Shown: positions 31,996-42,229 of the stretch, piece by piece | How positions within the stretch are numbered: the stretch's first letter is position 1 | How the letters are laid out: every line of letters begins with the position of its first letter | Assembly (NCBI RefSeq): GCF_029867415.1 | Contig: NW_026705448.1 | Coordinates: 62,001 to 126,000 of the forward strand | Origin: Vicia villosa | Lineage: Eukaryota > Streptophyta > Magnoliopsida > Fabales > Fabaceae | DNA length: 64,000 nucleotides | Direction of reading: 5' to 3' | Notes under the pieces: generated by a model | The model's input: only the letters and a program-made list of their open reading frames with translations | The model's database searches: none | Told to the model about the DNA's origin: nothing | Translations under genes and position numbers: made by a program

Positions 31996-32581
31996 TGTTA
32001 GAACAAGATTTGTTTTGATCAATATTCTTAGTTTTGATGATAACAAGGATATGAATTTTGGATGAGATAATGTGGTACTCTAATACACTGCAATTTCCCT
32101 TTCAGGAAATATATAAAGAGTATGCACAAATCAGCGCTCAGAAGCTTTGACTCAGAAGGTTCAGCATGCAACATCAGAATATGGTCTGGCAAGACATCAG
32201 AAGATGGTCAAAGCAGAATCAGAACATGGGTCTATGGAAGCATCAGAAGAACTTGAGATCAGAAGCAGAAGCACTGAAGTTCTCATGGTATCACACTCAG
32301 AAGCACTTCAAGGTCAGAAGACAAGAAGATGCTCTGCACCAAGCTATTTGACTCTGATGATATTCAAACGTTGTATACACAAACATCAGATCAGAAGCAA
32401 GTACAAGATGGCAGGCTACGCTGACTGACAAAAGGAACGTTAGAAGCTATTAAAGGCAACGTCAGTAGACACAGCGTAAACAAGGCTCGAGGTAGTTGAC
32501 AAAAGAGTGAAACATTAAATGCAATGCTGTACGGAATACGCAAAGCATTAAATGCTCCCAACGGTCATCTTCTCAAGTGCC

Positions 32582-32590
32582 TATAAATAT
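32582..32590 (+). promoter_or_regulatory. TATA box of the SIRE LTR
   Basis: TATAAATAT, unchanged in both LTR copies. Confidence 0.6.
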
Positions 32591-32827
32591 GAAGTTCTGA
32601 TGAGAAGCAAGGTTACCGATCCTGACGAATTCTGTGAATACTAACTTGCTGAAACGCTGTTCAAATCAAAGCTCACAAACTTCATCTTCATCAAAGCTCA
32701 CTACATTGCTGTTGTAATATATTAGTGAGATTAAGCTTAAACTTTAAGAGAAATATCACTGTTGTGATTATAGCTTTTCAGAAGCATTGTAATACTCTTA
32801 GAATTGATTACATTAATTTTTAAGTAG

Positions 32828-32990
32828 CTAGAGTGATCAAGTGTGATCAGGATACTCTAGGAAGTATTAGCTTGTGTCTAAGCAGTTGTAACTAGAGTGA
32901 TCACGTGGTGGTCAGGATACTCTAGAAAGTCTTAGCTTGTGTCTAAGCAATTGTTCCTAGAGTGATCAAGTTGTGATCAGGATACTCTAG
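32828..32990 (+). repeat. Three tandem 64-65-bp repeats, each with a CTAGAGT hairpin
   Basis: Copies start at 32828, 32892 and 32957. Each has arms CTAGAGT and ACTCTAG around a GATCA-containing loop of about 19 bases. They lie in the presumed transcribed part of the LTR, 225-390 bases before the primer site. Confidence 0.88.
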
Positions 32991-33213
32991 AAGACTTGGT
33001 CGTGGGCTAAGTGGAAAACCATTGTAATCTGTTGAGATTAGTGGATTAAATCCTCAGGTGAGGTAAATCACTCCAAAGGGGTGGACTGGAGTAGTTTAGT
33101 TAACAACGAACCAGGATAAAAATAACTGTGCAATTTGTTTTTATCGTTCAAGTTTTTAGACTACACTTATTCAAACCCCCCCCCCCTTTCTAAGTGTTTT
33201 TCTATCCTTCAAT

Positions 33214-33225
33214 TGGCATCAGAGC
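33214..33225 (+). other. SIRE primer binding site
   Basis: TGGCATCAGAGC, two bases after the LTR end, an initiator-Met tRNA type site of plant copia elements. Confidence 0.85.
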
Positions 33226-33297
33226 GCCGGTTCTAAGGTGCAAGCACTTAACCGTGTTTAGAAAAGATTCAGGAAGAGAAAAACGCTTCAGTAAAAG

Positions 33298-34623
33298 ATG
33301 GCTGGTGAAATTCCAACAAACCCACCTGCATCTACATCTGGCTCTGCTGAGCAATTTAATGGTAACAATGGTTATACTAGACCACCAGTATTTGATGGTG
33401 AAAACTTTGAATACTGGAAAGATAAACTAGAAAGTTACTTTCTTGGTCTAGATGGTGAACTATGGGATCTTCTGATGGATGGTTACAAACATCCAGTGAA
33501 AGCTAGTGGCGTGAGGCTTACAAGGCAAGAAATGGATGATGATCAGAAGAAGCTTTTCAAGAATCATCATAAATGTAGAACTGTTTTGCTGAATGCTATC
33601 TCTCATGCTGAGTATGAGAAGATATCTAACAGGGAAACAGCCTATGATATATATGAGTCATTGAAAATGACCCATGAGGGAAATACTCAAGTCAAGGAGA
33701 CTAAAGCTCTTGCTCTAATCCAGAGATATGAAGCCTTCAAGATGGAGGATGATGAAAACATTGAGAAGATGTTCTCAAGATTTCAAACGCTAACTGCTGG
33801 ATTAAGAGTTCTGGATAAAGGCTACATCAAGGCTAATCATGTAAAGAAGATTATCAGAAGCTTACCCAGAAGATGGGGTCCAATGGTAACAACATTCAAG
33901 ATTGCAAAGAATCTGAATGAAGTTTCTTTGGAAGAGCTTATCAGTGCCTTGAGAAGCCATGAAATAGAGCTGGACGCAAACGAGCCTCAAAAGAAAGGTA
34001 AGTCTATTGCATTAAAATCTAATGTTAAAAAATACACTAACGCTTTTCAGGCTAAAGAAGAAGATTCTGAAGAATCAGAATCAGAAGAAGAAGATGAACT
34101 GTCCATGATCTCCAGAAGGGTAAACCAACTCTGGAAGAGCAAGCAAAGGAAGTTCAGAGGCTTCAGAAGTTCAAAGAGATTTGAACGAGGAGAATCTTCT
34201 GGTGACAGAAGATCTGACAAGAAGAAGGCTGTCTGCTATGAGTGCAATGAGCCTGGACACTTCAAGAATGAATGTCCAAAACTTCAGAAGGAGAATCCCA
34301 AGAAGAAGTTTCATAAGAAGAAAGGTCTTATGGCAACATGGGGTGATTCTGAATCAGAATCAGAATCAGACTCTGAAGGAGAGCAAGCCAACTTCGCGCT
34401 GATGGCTACAGAAGATTATGGATCAGAATCTACATCAGAATCAGATTCTGAAGAGGTATTTTATGAACTATCTAGAGAAGAGTTAGTTTCCAGCTTAACA
34501 GAACTTCTGGAACTCAAGGCTCATCTTAGTATCAAATACAAAAAGCTGAAGAAGTAGTTTGAATTTGAAACTAAGAAGCTGGAAGTGGAAAATTCTGAAC
34601 TGAAGGAAAAAGTTTTAAATCTA
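33298..34623 (+). pseudogene. SIRE Gag, 5' part, cut by Ogre-2
   Basis: Start MAGEIPTNPP at 33298. Contains RPPVFDGENFEYWKDKLESY, typical of copia gag, then a basic region and the CCHC zinc knuckle CYECNEPGHFKNEC near 34236. Ser/Glu-rich acidic tracts follow. A TAG at 34555-34557 interrupts the frame, probably CAG to TAG. The same frame goes on through a helical segment (FETKKLEVENSELKEK) up to the Ogre-2 edge, and the 3' part resumes at 56968. Confidence 0.88.
34619..34623. other. Target site duplication of Ogre-2, left copy
   Basis: ATCTA here matches ATCTA at 56968-56972. Confidence 0.95.
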
Positions 34624-36208
34624 TGTCATACCCCAATTTTTGACCTAAGATACCACCTCATATCATAGCATATGCATCATTTGCATCTCTAACAAATTGC
34701 ATAGCTTGTGTTTGCTACTTGTGACTCAGCAGGGTTTAATCAAGAAATCACTCATCAGTACAAGCAACAATCAATTAGGGTTTTGTTTTCCCTTCATCTC
34801 AAAAGAACCATCTTCACCAACAATCAACATCTGGTCCTCAAAGATTCATTTCAACAAGCTCAGAGGCTTTGAATCAACCAGATTAGGGTTTTGACTGAAG
34901 ATAGCACACCCCTGACTTTTGCTCAGGATTTGACCTAATGACTTGGGACATGACCTCAAGACCCCAAGTACATCATTTTGGCCTAATCTATTGACTCAAG
35001 ACATCTCCAACACAGGGACTGATCAACAATGAAATTTCAAATTATCAAATTAGGGTTTTTTGAACTATCAGGGACTGAAATCAGGGATCACATTTGGGAA
35101 ACCCTAAAAATCCCCAGGAAGTCAATCAAAGGTTTCAATCATCCTCAAATAATCCCTATGACAACATCCAATGGAAATTACATCTCAATTCAAGATCCAC
35201 AGTCATCAATTTCATCAGGTCGACAATTAGGGTTTTTGACCTAATTCACTGAACAACTGACTTTTTAATCAGAACATGGTGCCATAACTTAAACCATGGC
35301 TCAAGGTCCTCCAATAACTCAATATGATCCATTCATACCATTCATTTGGTGAGGATAGCTTGGTTCATTTAAAATCTCCAGAAACGCGATTCGTCTGAAA
35401 AAGTCAACTGCACAAGATCACCATTGACTTTTGGGGAATTTTGGTCAACCTTGACTTTTGAAGTTTTGAATCATCAATATATGATATATGAAGTCATTTG
35501 ATCAAGAAAAATCAAGAAAATCAATCAAGAATCAAAAAGTCAAAGTTTGACTTTTATACTTAGAAAAAATTCTAAGTGTTTTTCAATGGTTTTTTCCAAA
35601 CTTTGGAAGGGAATAACTCAAAATTTCACCTACAAACTGAAAAAAACTTCCAACATGAAAGTTGTAGATTTTGATCCAATGAACAAATTTGTCACATATA
35701 ATTTTTTTCCAAAAGATCAACCATTTAAGAGATATGGAGCTTCAAAGTTGGTATCTTTTGAAAATTTCACTTAAAACCTCATTTTCTTCAAAGTTCATGG
35801 ATCTTTTTCACCCATTTCCCTAAAGGTCTTGAAGAAACTTTCAACTAGGGTTTTGAAGTGTGTAATATGAGCTTTCCAAAATGTCCAAGAGCATGAAAAA
35901 ATATGGAGCATAGCTATGGTTTTGAATTATGCATTTAGTGATCATTTTCACTTGAAATTTCAAGCCATTTTCACTAAGTTATGAACCATTTTGCCAAATA
36001 ATGCAAGTAATGATGCATCAAGACAATAATTGAAGATATTTTCTGATTTGAAGATCATAATGGAAGAGGATAAGAAGCTTGAAGTTTAACCATGGTTTAG
36101 TCACTTTTAACCATTATGCATTAAATGTAAAGATTCCATTTTCTCTCCAAATGCCAAATCACCATTCTTTGATCAACTTGCAAAGCTTGGAGTTCAGAAT
36201 CCTTGGCC

Positions 36209-36216
36209 TATAAATA
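36209..36216 (+). promoter_or_regulatory. TATA box of the Ogre-2 LTR
   Basis: TATAAATA in CCTATAAATAGAGG, same in the 3' LTR at 53611-53618. It would give a U3 of about 1.6 kb. Confidence 0.6.
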
Positions 36217-37160
36217 GAGGTCCAAACTTCATTCAAATTCACACCAAAACCTCATAATCATAGGTTTTCTCTCTTCTTTCTTAAGTTACAAGTTTCATGA
36301 GTTTCAAAGAGGGAGAATTGCAATTTCCATCTCTTGCAATTTCTAAGCAAAGTGAGGGTTCTAACATCCCATAAACATCAAATGTGATGTGTTTGATCCA
36401 TCCACACACCCCAAAAACACTCAAATCTCAAAATCACTACCTCACTTCCATATATGCACATAATAAGCCTTATCATGCCAAAATCCACACAAGCTCATTT
36501 CTGACCAAGTTAATCATCCAAACACCATCCATGTACCATATATGAACTATCCCAATCATCATCCCTGACCTGTAACTCCAAAATCACCAAGTTTAATCCT
36601 CACTTGAGTCCTACTGCAGATCGGGTACCACAAACTGATCAAGAGGTTTTCAATCCACTCCAAGTATCCAAACATGTTCCATAAGGTCCACCGAAGGTGT
36701 TCAGATCAAGAAACAACATCTGGAATCCCTCATTTGCAGAATTCGATCCTAAGTTGTGCCGTTTTTAAGGTAAGTGTTCATGAACTTCAAACTCTATCAT
36801 ACATGCATCATAAATGAAAAATTGAGTTACCATCTTGTTTCTGCACCATCACTGAATAATAACCCTCAATCAATTGCATCATATCATGATCATACACGAT
36901 TTCACAATGATTTGTCATATTAGGGTTCTTCGTGTTCATCAGAAAATTAACCATCTTAGAACAAAAATAAATGAAATTAAAGATCACCATCATGTTCCTT
37001 ATGGAAAATCGAGTGAAATAGACCCTTTACTTGTTCAAATTGGTTCAGTTTCAGAAAAATTCAAAATCAAAATAGGGATGTGTTCTTGGCGCCATTTTTT
37101 GTTCAGAAGTTTCAAATACTTGTTTTTGAATATAATTAAATGAGTGTGTATCATAAACAA

Positions 37161-37251
37161 GCTGCGCGCCAGCTCAGTTGGTTGTTGTTTTGAGTAGTGA
37201 ACCTCAGGGCGTGGGTTCAAACCCTGGCAGGACCAAAACCCAATTTTTTTT
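37161..37251 (+). ncRNA. tRNA-like Pol III unit in the Ogre-2 5' LTR (SINE head or tRNA relic)
   Basis: A-box-like CCAGCTCAGTTGG (37169-37181) and B-box-like GGGTTCAAACCC (37213-37224) are spaced as in tRNA genes. A run of eight T (37244-37251), a Pol III stop signal, follows. The T-arm pairs only in part and no full cloverleaf is evident, so this is a tRNA-derived piece, not a tRNA gene. The 3' LTR copy is at 54563-54654. Confidence 0.55.
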
Positions 37252-38334
37252 GACACTTATTTTCTTCAATTTCTTTACAACTTCAATTAATTATTTAACC
37301 AATCAAAATTCATCATTTTCACTTCATTTTTTTACACTTCTTATTTAATAGGTATATTTTAAGAACATCCAAAAAATCACAAAAAAAATATTAATTTAAT
37401 ACATTTTTAATTAAGTTTAAAATGACATATTTTTAAGTATTTTTTATACTTTAAAATTTGTTTTTTTCATTTGATTTTTCAAACTTAATCACTTGTAAAT
37501 ATTTTGTGATCAAACCCTAATTATTTAGGTCTTAATTAAATATGAAATTTATTTTTTATCTTAATTAAGTTGACTCTTGTCAAAATTCAAACCGTTTTAA
37601 AACAAACGATCACAATTTTTCAAAACGATAAACCGTTTCTTTTTGGTTTTTCTTTTCAAAAGAAACTATTGATTAAATCTTTTTGGAATGATCAATTGAT
37701 TTTCAAACGTGGGCCTCTCGAATATTAGAGAGTATAAGTCCCTTTCCTTTTTTCTTTGTACAGTTTTTCTTTAAACAGAAAACTTCTTTCAAAACAAAAC
37801 TTTCAAACTGTTTTCAAAACGACGAAACCTCGCGTTTTTTAACAAAACAATCAACCATGTGTTATAAAATAAAACATGGGCCTCCACATAGGTATAAGTC
37901 CCATTCATGTACATGAAATTAGGTATTTCATTGTACACACACCTTTTTGTATATATCTCGTTCAATTCAATTTGTTTTTTTAACTTCGAACAACAAATCA
38001 AAAAATGAAGGTTTTCTTTAAATCTTCCCAAAAATACCATGGGCCTCCATGTAGGTATAAGTCCCAAGCCCCTTTTATAAATACTTGTTTACATAGCTTT
38101 TGAATAAACTCAAGTGGGCCTCTCCCCGAGTATAAGTCCCGAGCCCCGTGTATACAAATGGATCATGCTTACAGGTATATTTCATAAACTCCATTATATA
38201 CACACACTTTGTCATATATATGTAATTGTTCATACTCGTTCATGTTTGTCCATGTTTGTTCATACTTGTTCATGTGTTTGTTCATGTTATATATATATAT
38301 ATGCTTGTTCAACTTAGTACAACACTAGGTTCCC

Positions 38335-38600
38335 CATAGCCTCCTATTGGGCTTCGTGCAAAGAATCTCCCTAGTTTAGGTTAGGACATAGAGTATGGTT
38401 TCCCGGTGAAATCGCTCTAAGAGCTCAAACCAACTATACCATGCCTCCTCTTGGGCTTCGTACAAACGACTTGTCCCTCCCATAGCCTCCTCTTGGGCTT
38501 ACAATACAAGGACCCTCGATAGTCCCTCCCATAGCCTCCTCTTGGGCTTACAATGCAAGGACCCTCGGATAGCCTCCTCTTGGGCTTCGTACAAGGACCC
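38335..38600 (+). repeat. CTCCTCTTGGGCTT repeats in the Ogre-2 LTR
   Basis: Five copies of ATAGCCTCCTCTTGGGCTT-like sequence begin near 38335, 38440, 38481, 38530 and 38568, with GGACCCTCG between some. The 3' LTR has the same set near 55735-56000. Confidence 0.85.
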
Positions 38601-38724
38601 ACGGGCTTCTTATAAGCATCCCCAATATCCAAATCACATACCCTAGGAGATTAGACATTTATCATCTCTATGATAGGAGTATCTCATCTATATCATCACA
38701 AACAATCAATCAATCAAATAACTC

Positions 38725-38905
38725 TTTTTGCCACAAGGCTGGCTAATCAATCAAACCTTTTTGCCACCATACTGGCTGATTAATCAAAGTTTTTGTCACA
38801 AGGCTGACTTCATTGAAACTTTTGCCACAAGGCTGGCTGATTAATCAAAACTTTTTGTCACAAGGCTGACTTCATTGAAAGTTTTTGCCACAAGGCTGGC
38901 TAAAA
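38725..38905 (+). repeat. GCCACAAGGCTGG tandem repeats in the Ogre-2 LTR
   Basis: Six units of about 31-33 bp of the type TTTTTGCCACAAGGCTGGCT, alternating with TTTTTGTCACAAGGCTGACT. Repeated in the 3' LTR near 56123-56303. Confidence 0.88.
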
Positions 38906-39575
38906 AGCATCTTTATCATTCTAAGCACCATAAGTGGCATGGCCCAGGGCTTATAATGAAAAGATTTTCAAACAAAATCAAACAGATGTATGTGATGATA
39001 TAGATTAGATACATCGAACATTTAGATGAGATTTGTCTCTTTTCCTTTGCTTCTACTAGCATAAGTGGGAACTACGATTGCTCTGACTTTCTCAACATCC
39101 CTTTGAGAATACGTAGGCACAAGGTCGTATCCTTGGCGAGCAAAACTTCTCCCTCAAACCATTCAAACCTTAGCACCCGTAGACCCGAGCTACAGATGCT
39201 CTGATTCCCTCTAAGGGATATGTATGTAGAGGATCGCGATGATCTTTGCGAGCATAATCAAACAAACACCTTAGGTCCCACCTATTTCACAAGAACCTCT
39301 CAATAACATGGAATGAAAAACATAGAAAAGAAACCTATAGAGTACTATAGATACGTTGGGTGATAATACCTTCCCTTCGTATAACCAACCCTCTTACCCA
39401 AGATCTCTCCCCCACTTTTAAGGTTATTGCAGCTTTTTTCCTTTTCCTACTTTGGAAACAATAAAAAGTTTGGTCGGAACAAAAGAAAAATCATTTTTTT
39501 GAGCACTCGAGCCCAAAGAAGGCATCAGGTGTCTCATCCCGAAAAAGGATACGATTTTTCCCCGCGACAGAAAAA

Positions 39576-39593
39576 TGGCGACTTCACTGGGGA
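39576..39593 (+). other. Ogre-2 primer binding site
   Basis: TGGCGACTTCACTGGGGA, six bases after the LTR end. It differs from the Ogre-1 site only in the middle (TTCA for TCTG). Confidence 0.8.
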
Positions 39594-40390
39594 CCATCTT
39601 TTTATTGTTTGCAAAGGAAGGGTTAATTCTATTTTCTATATTTTTCATTTCATTTTTTGTTACATGTGTGGTTCTGGTTCGTTTACTTGTGTGGTTCTGT
39701 TACAAGTGATACATTATGGACAAATCCTAACCCGGATTAAGTGCACATAAGAATTAGGTGGAGGGTATAGTCATGTACAGGCGTACGTGAGAATCCTTCC
39801 GCTCAGTGGAGGTTCCTTGTTGGTAATATATGTTTAGCATGTTTCGTAGCGAAGACATTATTACTTTCATTGAACTATAGAAGCTGAGTTGGCCGTAGAA
39901 CCCTAACCCATCCTGGCCTTATTAGGTTGTGGTGCAGAAACTATTCAGGTGAAGACTTGGATTAGTTGTCATGCGGAGAACCACACTCAGACAAGTTTTT
40001 CTTGAGAATATTGCTGGCTCACAAGTTTAATTGTGCAAGCCGGTAATATCCGAAAGAAAAATGTAGACTCTGACGTATCAGTAGAACATGTTGTGCAGGT
40101 GATTAACTAGAACTATCCCATTTTTGGTTCTCTGACCTCATGCTCGTGACGCTGGACCTTTGAACCTATGTGTACCATGTTTACTACCATGTTTGTGTAC
40201 CATGTTTGTAGTACCATGTTTGCGTTACCATGTTTGCGCTACCATGTTTGCTTTACCATGTTTGAATATGTGGCATCCATGCATCCATGCATTCATACAT
40301 TCATTAAAAAACCCATCTTTTTTCCATAAAAACATGATTTTTCCAAAAAAATTTAGAGAATTTTCCTTGCAAACATTATAGGATTAAGTT
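39594..40390 (+). other. Ogre-2 leader with an upstream-ATG minisatellite
   Basis: No gene is supported. At 40173-40265 seven tandem units of 12-14 bp of the type TACCATGTTTG bring seven ATGs (40177, 40189, 40202, 40216, 40230, 40244, 40258) in an ACCATG context, 130-215 bases before ORF1. Confidence 0.85.
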
Positions 40391-41920
40391 ATGGAAGGGG
40401 TAAAAAGGTATACCAAAAAGTACGGTTTCAAAGCGCCTGATGTGGAAAAACTAAGAGAGTTAGCATCTTCTGTACAAGATCCTTCCGATTTTAGGAAAAG
40501 TTATGGAAAGCTTTTGCCTATCCTGAACACTCATGTTGATGAAGGACTTCTCAAAACTCTGGTTCAGTTCTATGATCCCGTCTACCGGTGTTTCACCTTT
40601 CCAGACTACCAGTTGGTACCGACCTTGGAAGAATATGCCAATCTTTTGGGTATTCCTGTGTCTGAAAAAATACCCTTCAATGGTTTGGAAGCCATTCCTA
40701 AGTCACACGTCATTGCAGCAAGTATCCACTTGAAGAAGTCTGAAGTGGAGAGTAATTGGACTACCAAAGGAAACCTCCCGGGTTTAACTTCACACTTCTT
40801 AATAAAGAAAGCCTTTGATTTCATCGAAACTGGTATCATGATAGCTTTTGAAGCTATACTAGCCTTGCTCATCTATGGGTTGGTTCTGTTTCCCAACGTC
40901 AACGACTTTGTTGATATCAACGCCATAAAGATCTTTCTGATTGGAAATCCTGTTCCGACTTTTCTTGGTGACATGTATTTCTCTATCCATCATAGGAATC
41001 GCCAAAGCGGTGTAATCATTGTGTGTTGTGCACCTCTGTTGTTCAAATGGATTGTTTCACACTTACCTGAGTCTCCTATTTTCACGGAAAACCGAGAAGG
41101 CTTACATTGGCCTCGAAGACTTATGTCTCTTACTAATAATGATATTCATTGGTATACCTTGGCTCGCTGTGGTACAGAAACCATTGACAGTTGCGGAGAA
41201 TTCGCCAACGTACCCCTCATTGGTACACAAGGAGGAATTAACTACAATCCGGTCCTAGCCCGATGACAACTCGGGTATGCAAATTCAACTAAACCCATTG
41301 GTCCCTCAGTGGAAGGCTACTTCTACCGAGAAGGGGATAATCCTCAAAGGTTGAAAGCAAGAATGGTGAGAGCTTGGTACGACGTCCGATGGAAAGAAAA
41401 AGGTGAGGCAAGAAATTGCATTGCCATGGACGCCTACACCTACTGGGTAAAGAAAAGAGCAAAAGAGTTCCAAATGCCTTATGCTTATGAAAAACCCATG
41501 TTTCCTGCAGTGTCTCAACGACCCAACATTCCCACTATGGAGGAATACCAAGACACTTTGGCTAAGATGAGGGTAGAAAAAGACGCTTGGGAAAAAAAGT
41601 TTCGTAGAACTGATGTGGAAAATAGAAAGTTGAAGAAAAGGGTGAAAGATCACGAAGAAACTCTCTATTATCAAGATGGATGGCTCATGAGCAAAGATGA
41701 GAAGATTTGTCAGAAAGACGCTGCAATCAAGAGGTACATCAAAGAAAGCAAGAAGAATCTCGAAGGCTCAACAAGAAACGCTCCGACTCCTGATGATTGG
41801 AAGAATGTTGTTGACAAACTGAGGACCGAAAAGGCCAAATTAAAAGCTTACTATGGGAAAGAAATCATGAAGCTCAAGCTGCACAATGCATTTGGTTCTT
41901 CGTCTGATGAAGATGCTTAG
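40391..41920 (+). pseudogene. Ogre-2 ORF1 protein, one in-frame stop
   Basis: About 509 codons in one frame, broken by TGA at 41264-41266 where Ogre-1 ORF1 has Arg, a probable CGA to TGA change. The shared core is VYRCFTFPDYQLVPTLEEY, LLIYGLVLFPN, NPVPTFLGD, SHLPESP and GGINYNP. After the stop comes a long charged helical part (MRVEKDAWEKKFRRTDVENR) likely to form a coiled coil, longer than in Ogre-1. Function of Ogre ORF1 is unknown. I see no catalytic or membrane motif. Confidence 0.85.
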
Positions 41921-42229
41921 GAATGTTTAGCTTTTTATTTATCATTTGCTTTTGTAAGGAGCTACGCTCCAATGTTGTAACATTTCCCATTTATTCAAAA
42001 AAAGAATAGTTTGTGTTCAAATGTTTGCAAGGAAATAATCTTTAAAAATATTTGGAAAAATCATAAATTTCTTTTTGCATACATCATTCTGCATATCGAG
42101 TCTGTAGTATAGAGTCTCATCTTTTGGATCTTTCTCCATTAGATCGTCAAGCTGTCGCGTCTCAAAGTTTCTCGACCGTGCTCGCAATCAGATCACAGAT
42201 ACAATACTCGTTCAAGCAGAAGAAGAGTA
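41921..42229 (+). other. Ogre-2 spacer between ORF1 and gag
   Basis: 309 bp, no frame and no repeat of note. It lies where Ogre-1 has its solo LTR. Confidence 0.7.

Larger units (their letters stand above)
31996..33211 (+). repeat. SIRE 5' LTR
   Basis: 1216 bp, TGTTAG...TTCA. TATA box TATAAATAT at 32582-32590 (63809-63817 in the other copy). A GCATTAAATGC palindrome and a close relative (CATTAAATGC) lie 27-70 bp upstream of the TATA box. Three hairpin repeats lie at 32828-32990, and a run of eleven C at 33176-33186 precedes the end. Confidence 0.92.
34624..39569 (+). repeat. Ogre-2 5' LTR
   Basis: 4946 bp, starting TGTCATACCCC and ending CGCGACA. It has a TATA box at 36209, a tRNA-like unit at 37161-37251, four GGGCCTC...TATAAGTCCC modules (37711-38140), CTCCTCTTGGGCTT repeats (38335-38600) and GCCACAAGGCTGG repeats (38725-38905). 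Confidence 0.95.

Noticed and set aside
32147..32428. 93-codon frame in the SIRE LTR, also open at 63374-63655
   Set aside because: It lies upstream of the TATA box and is kept only because the two LTRs are near-identical copies.
37161..37240. Functional tRNA gene
   Set aside because: T-arm pairing is imperfect and no full cloverleaf forms; only the Pol III boxes and a T run are supported.
38417..38632. Minus-strand frame with repeated KPKRR motifs in the Ogre-2 LTR
   Set aside because: It is the reverse translation of the CTCCTCTTGGGCTT repeat and has no independent support.
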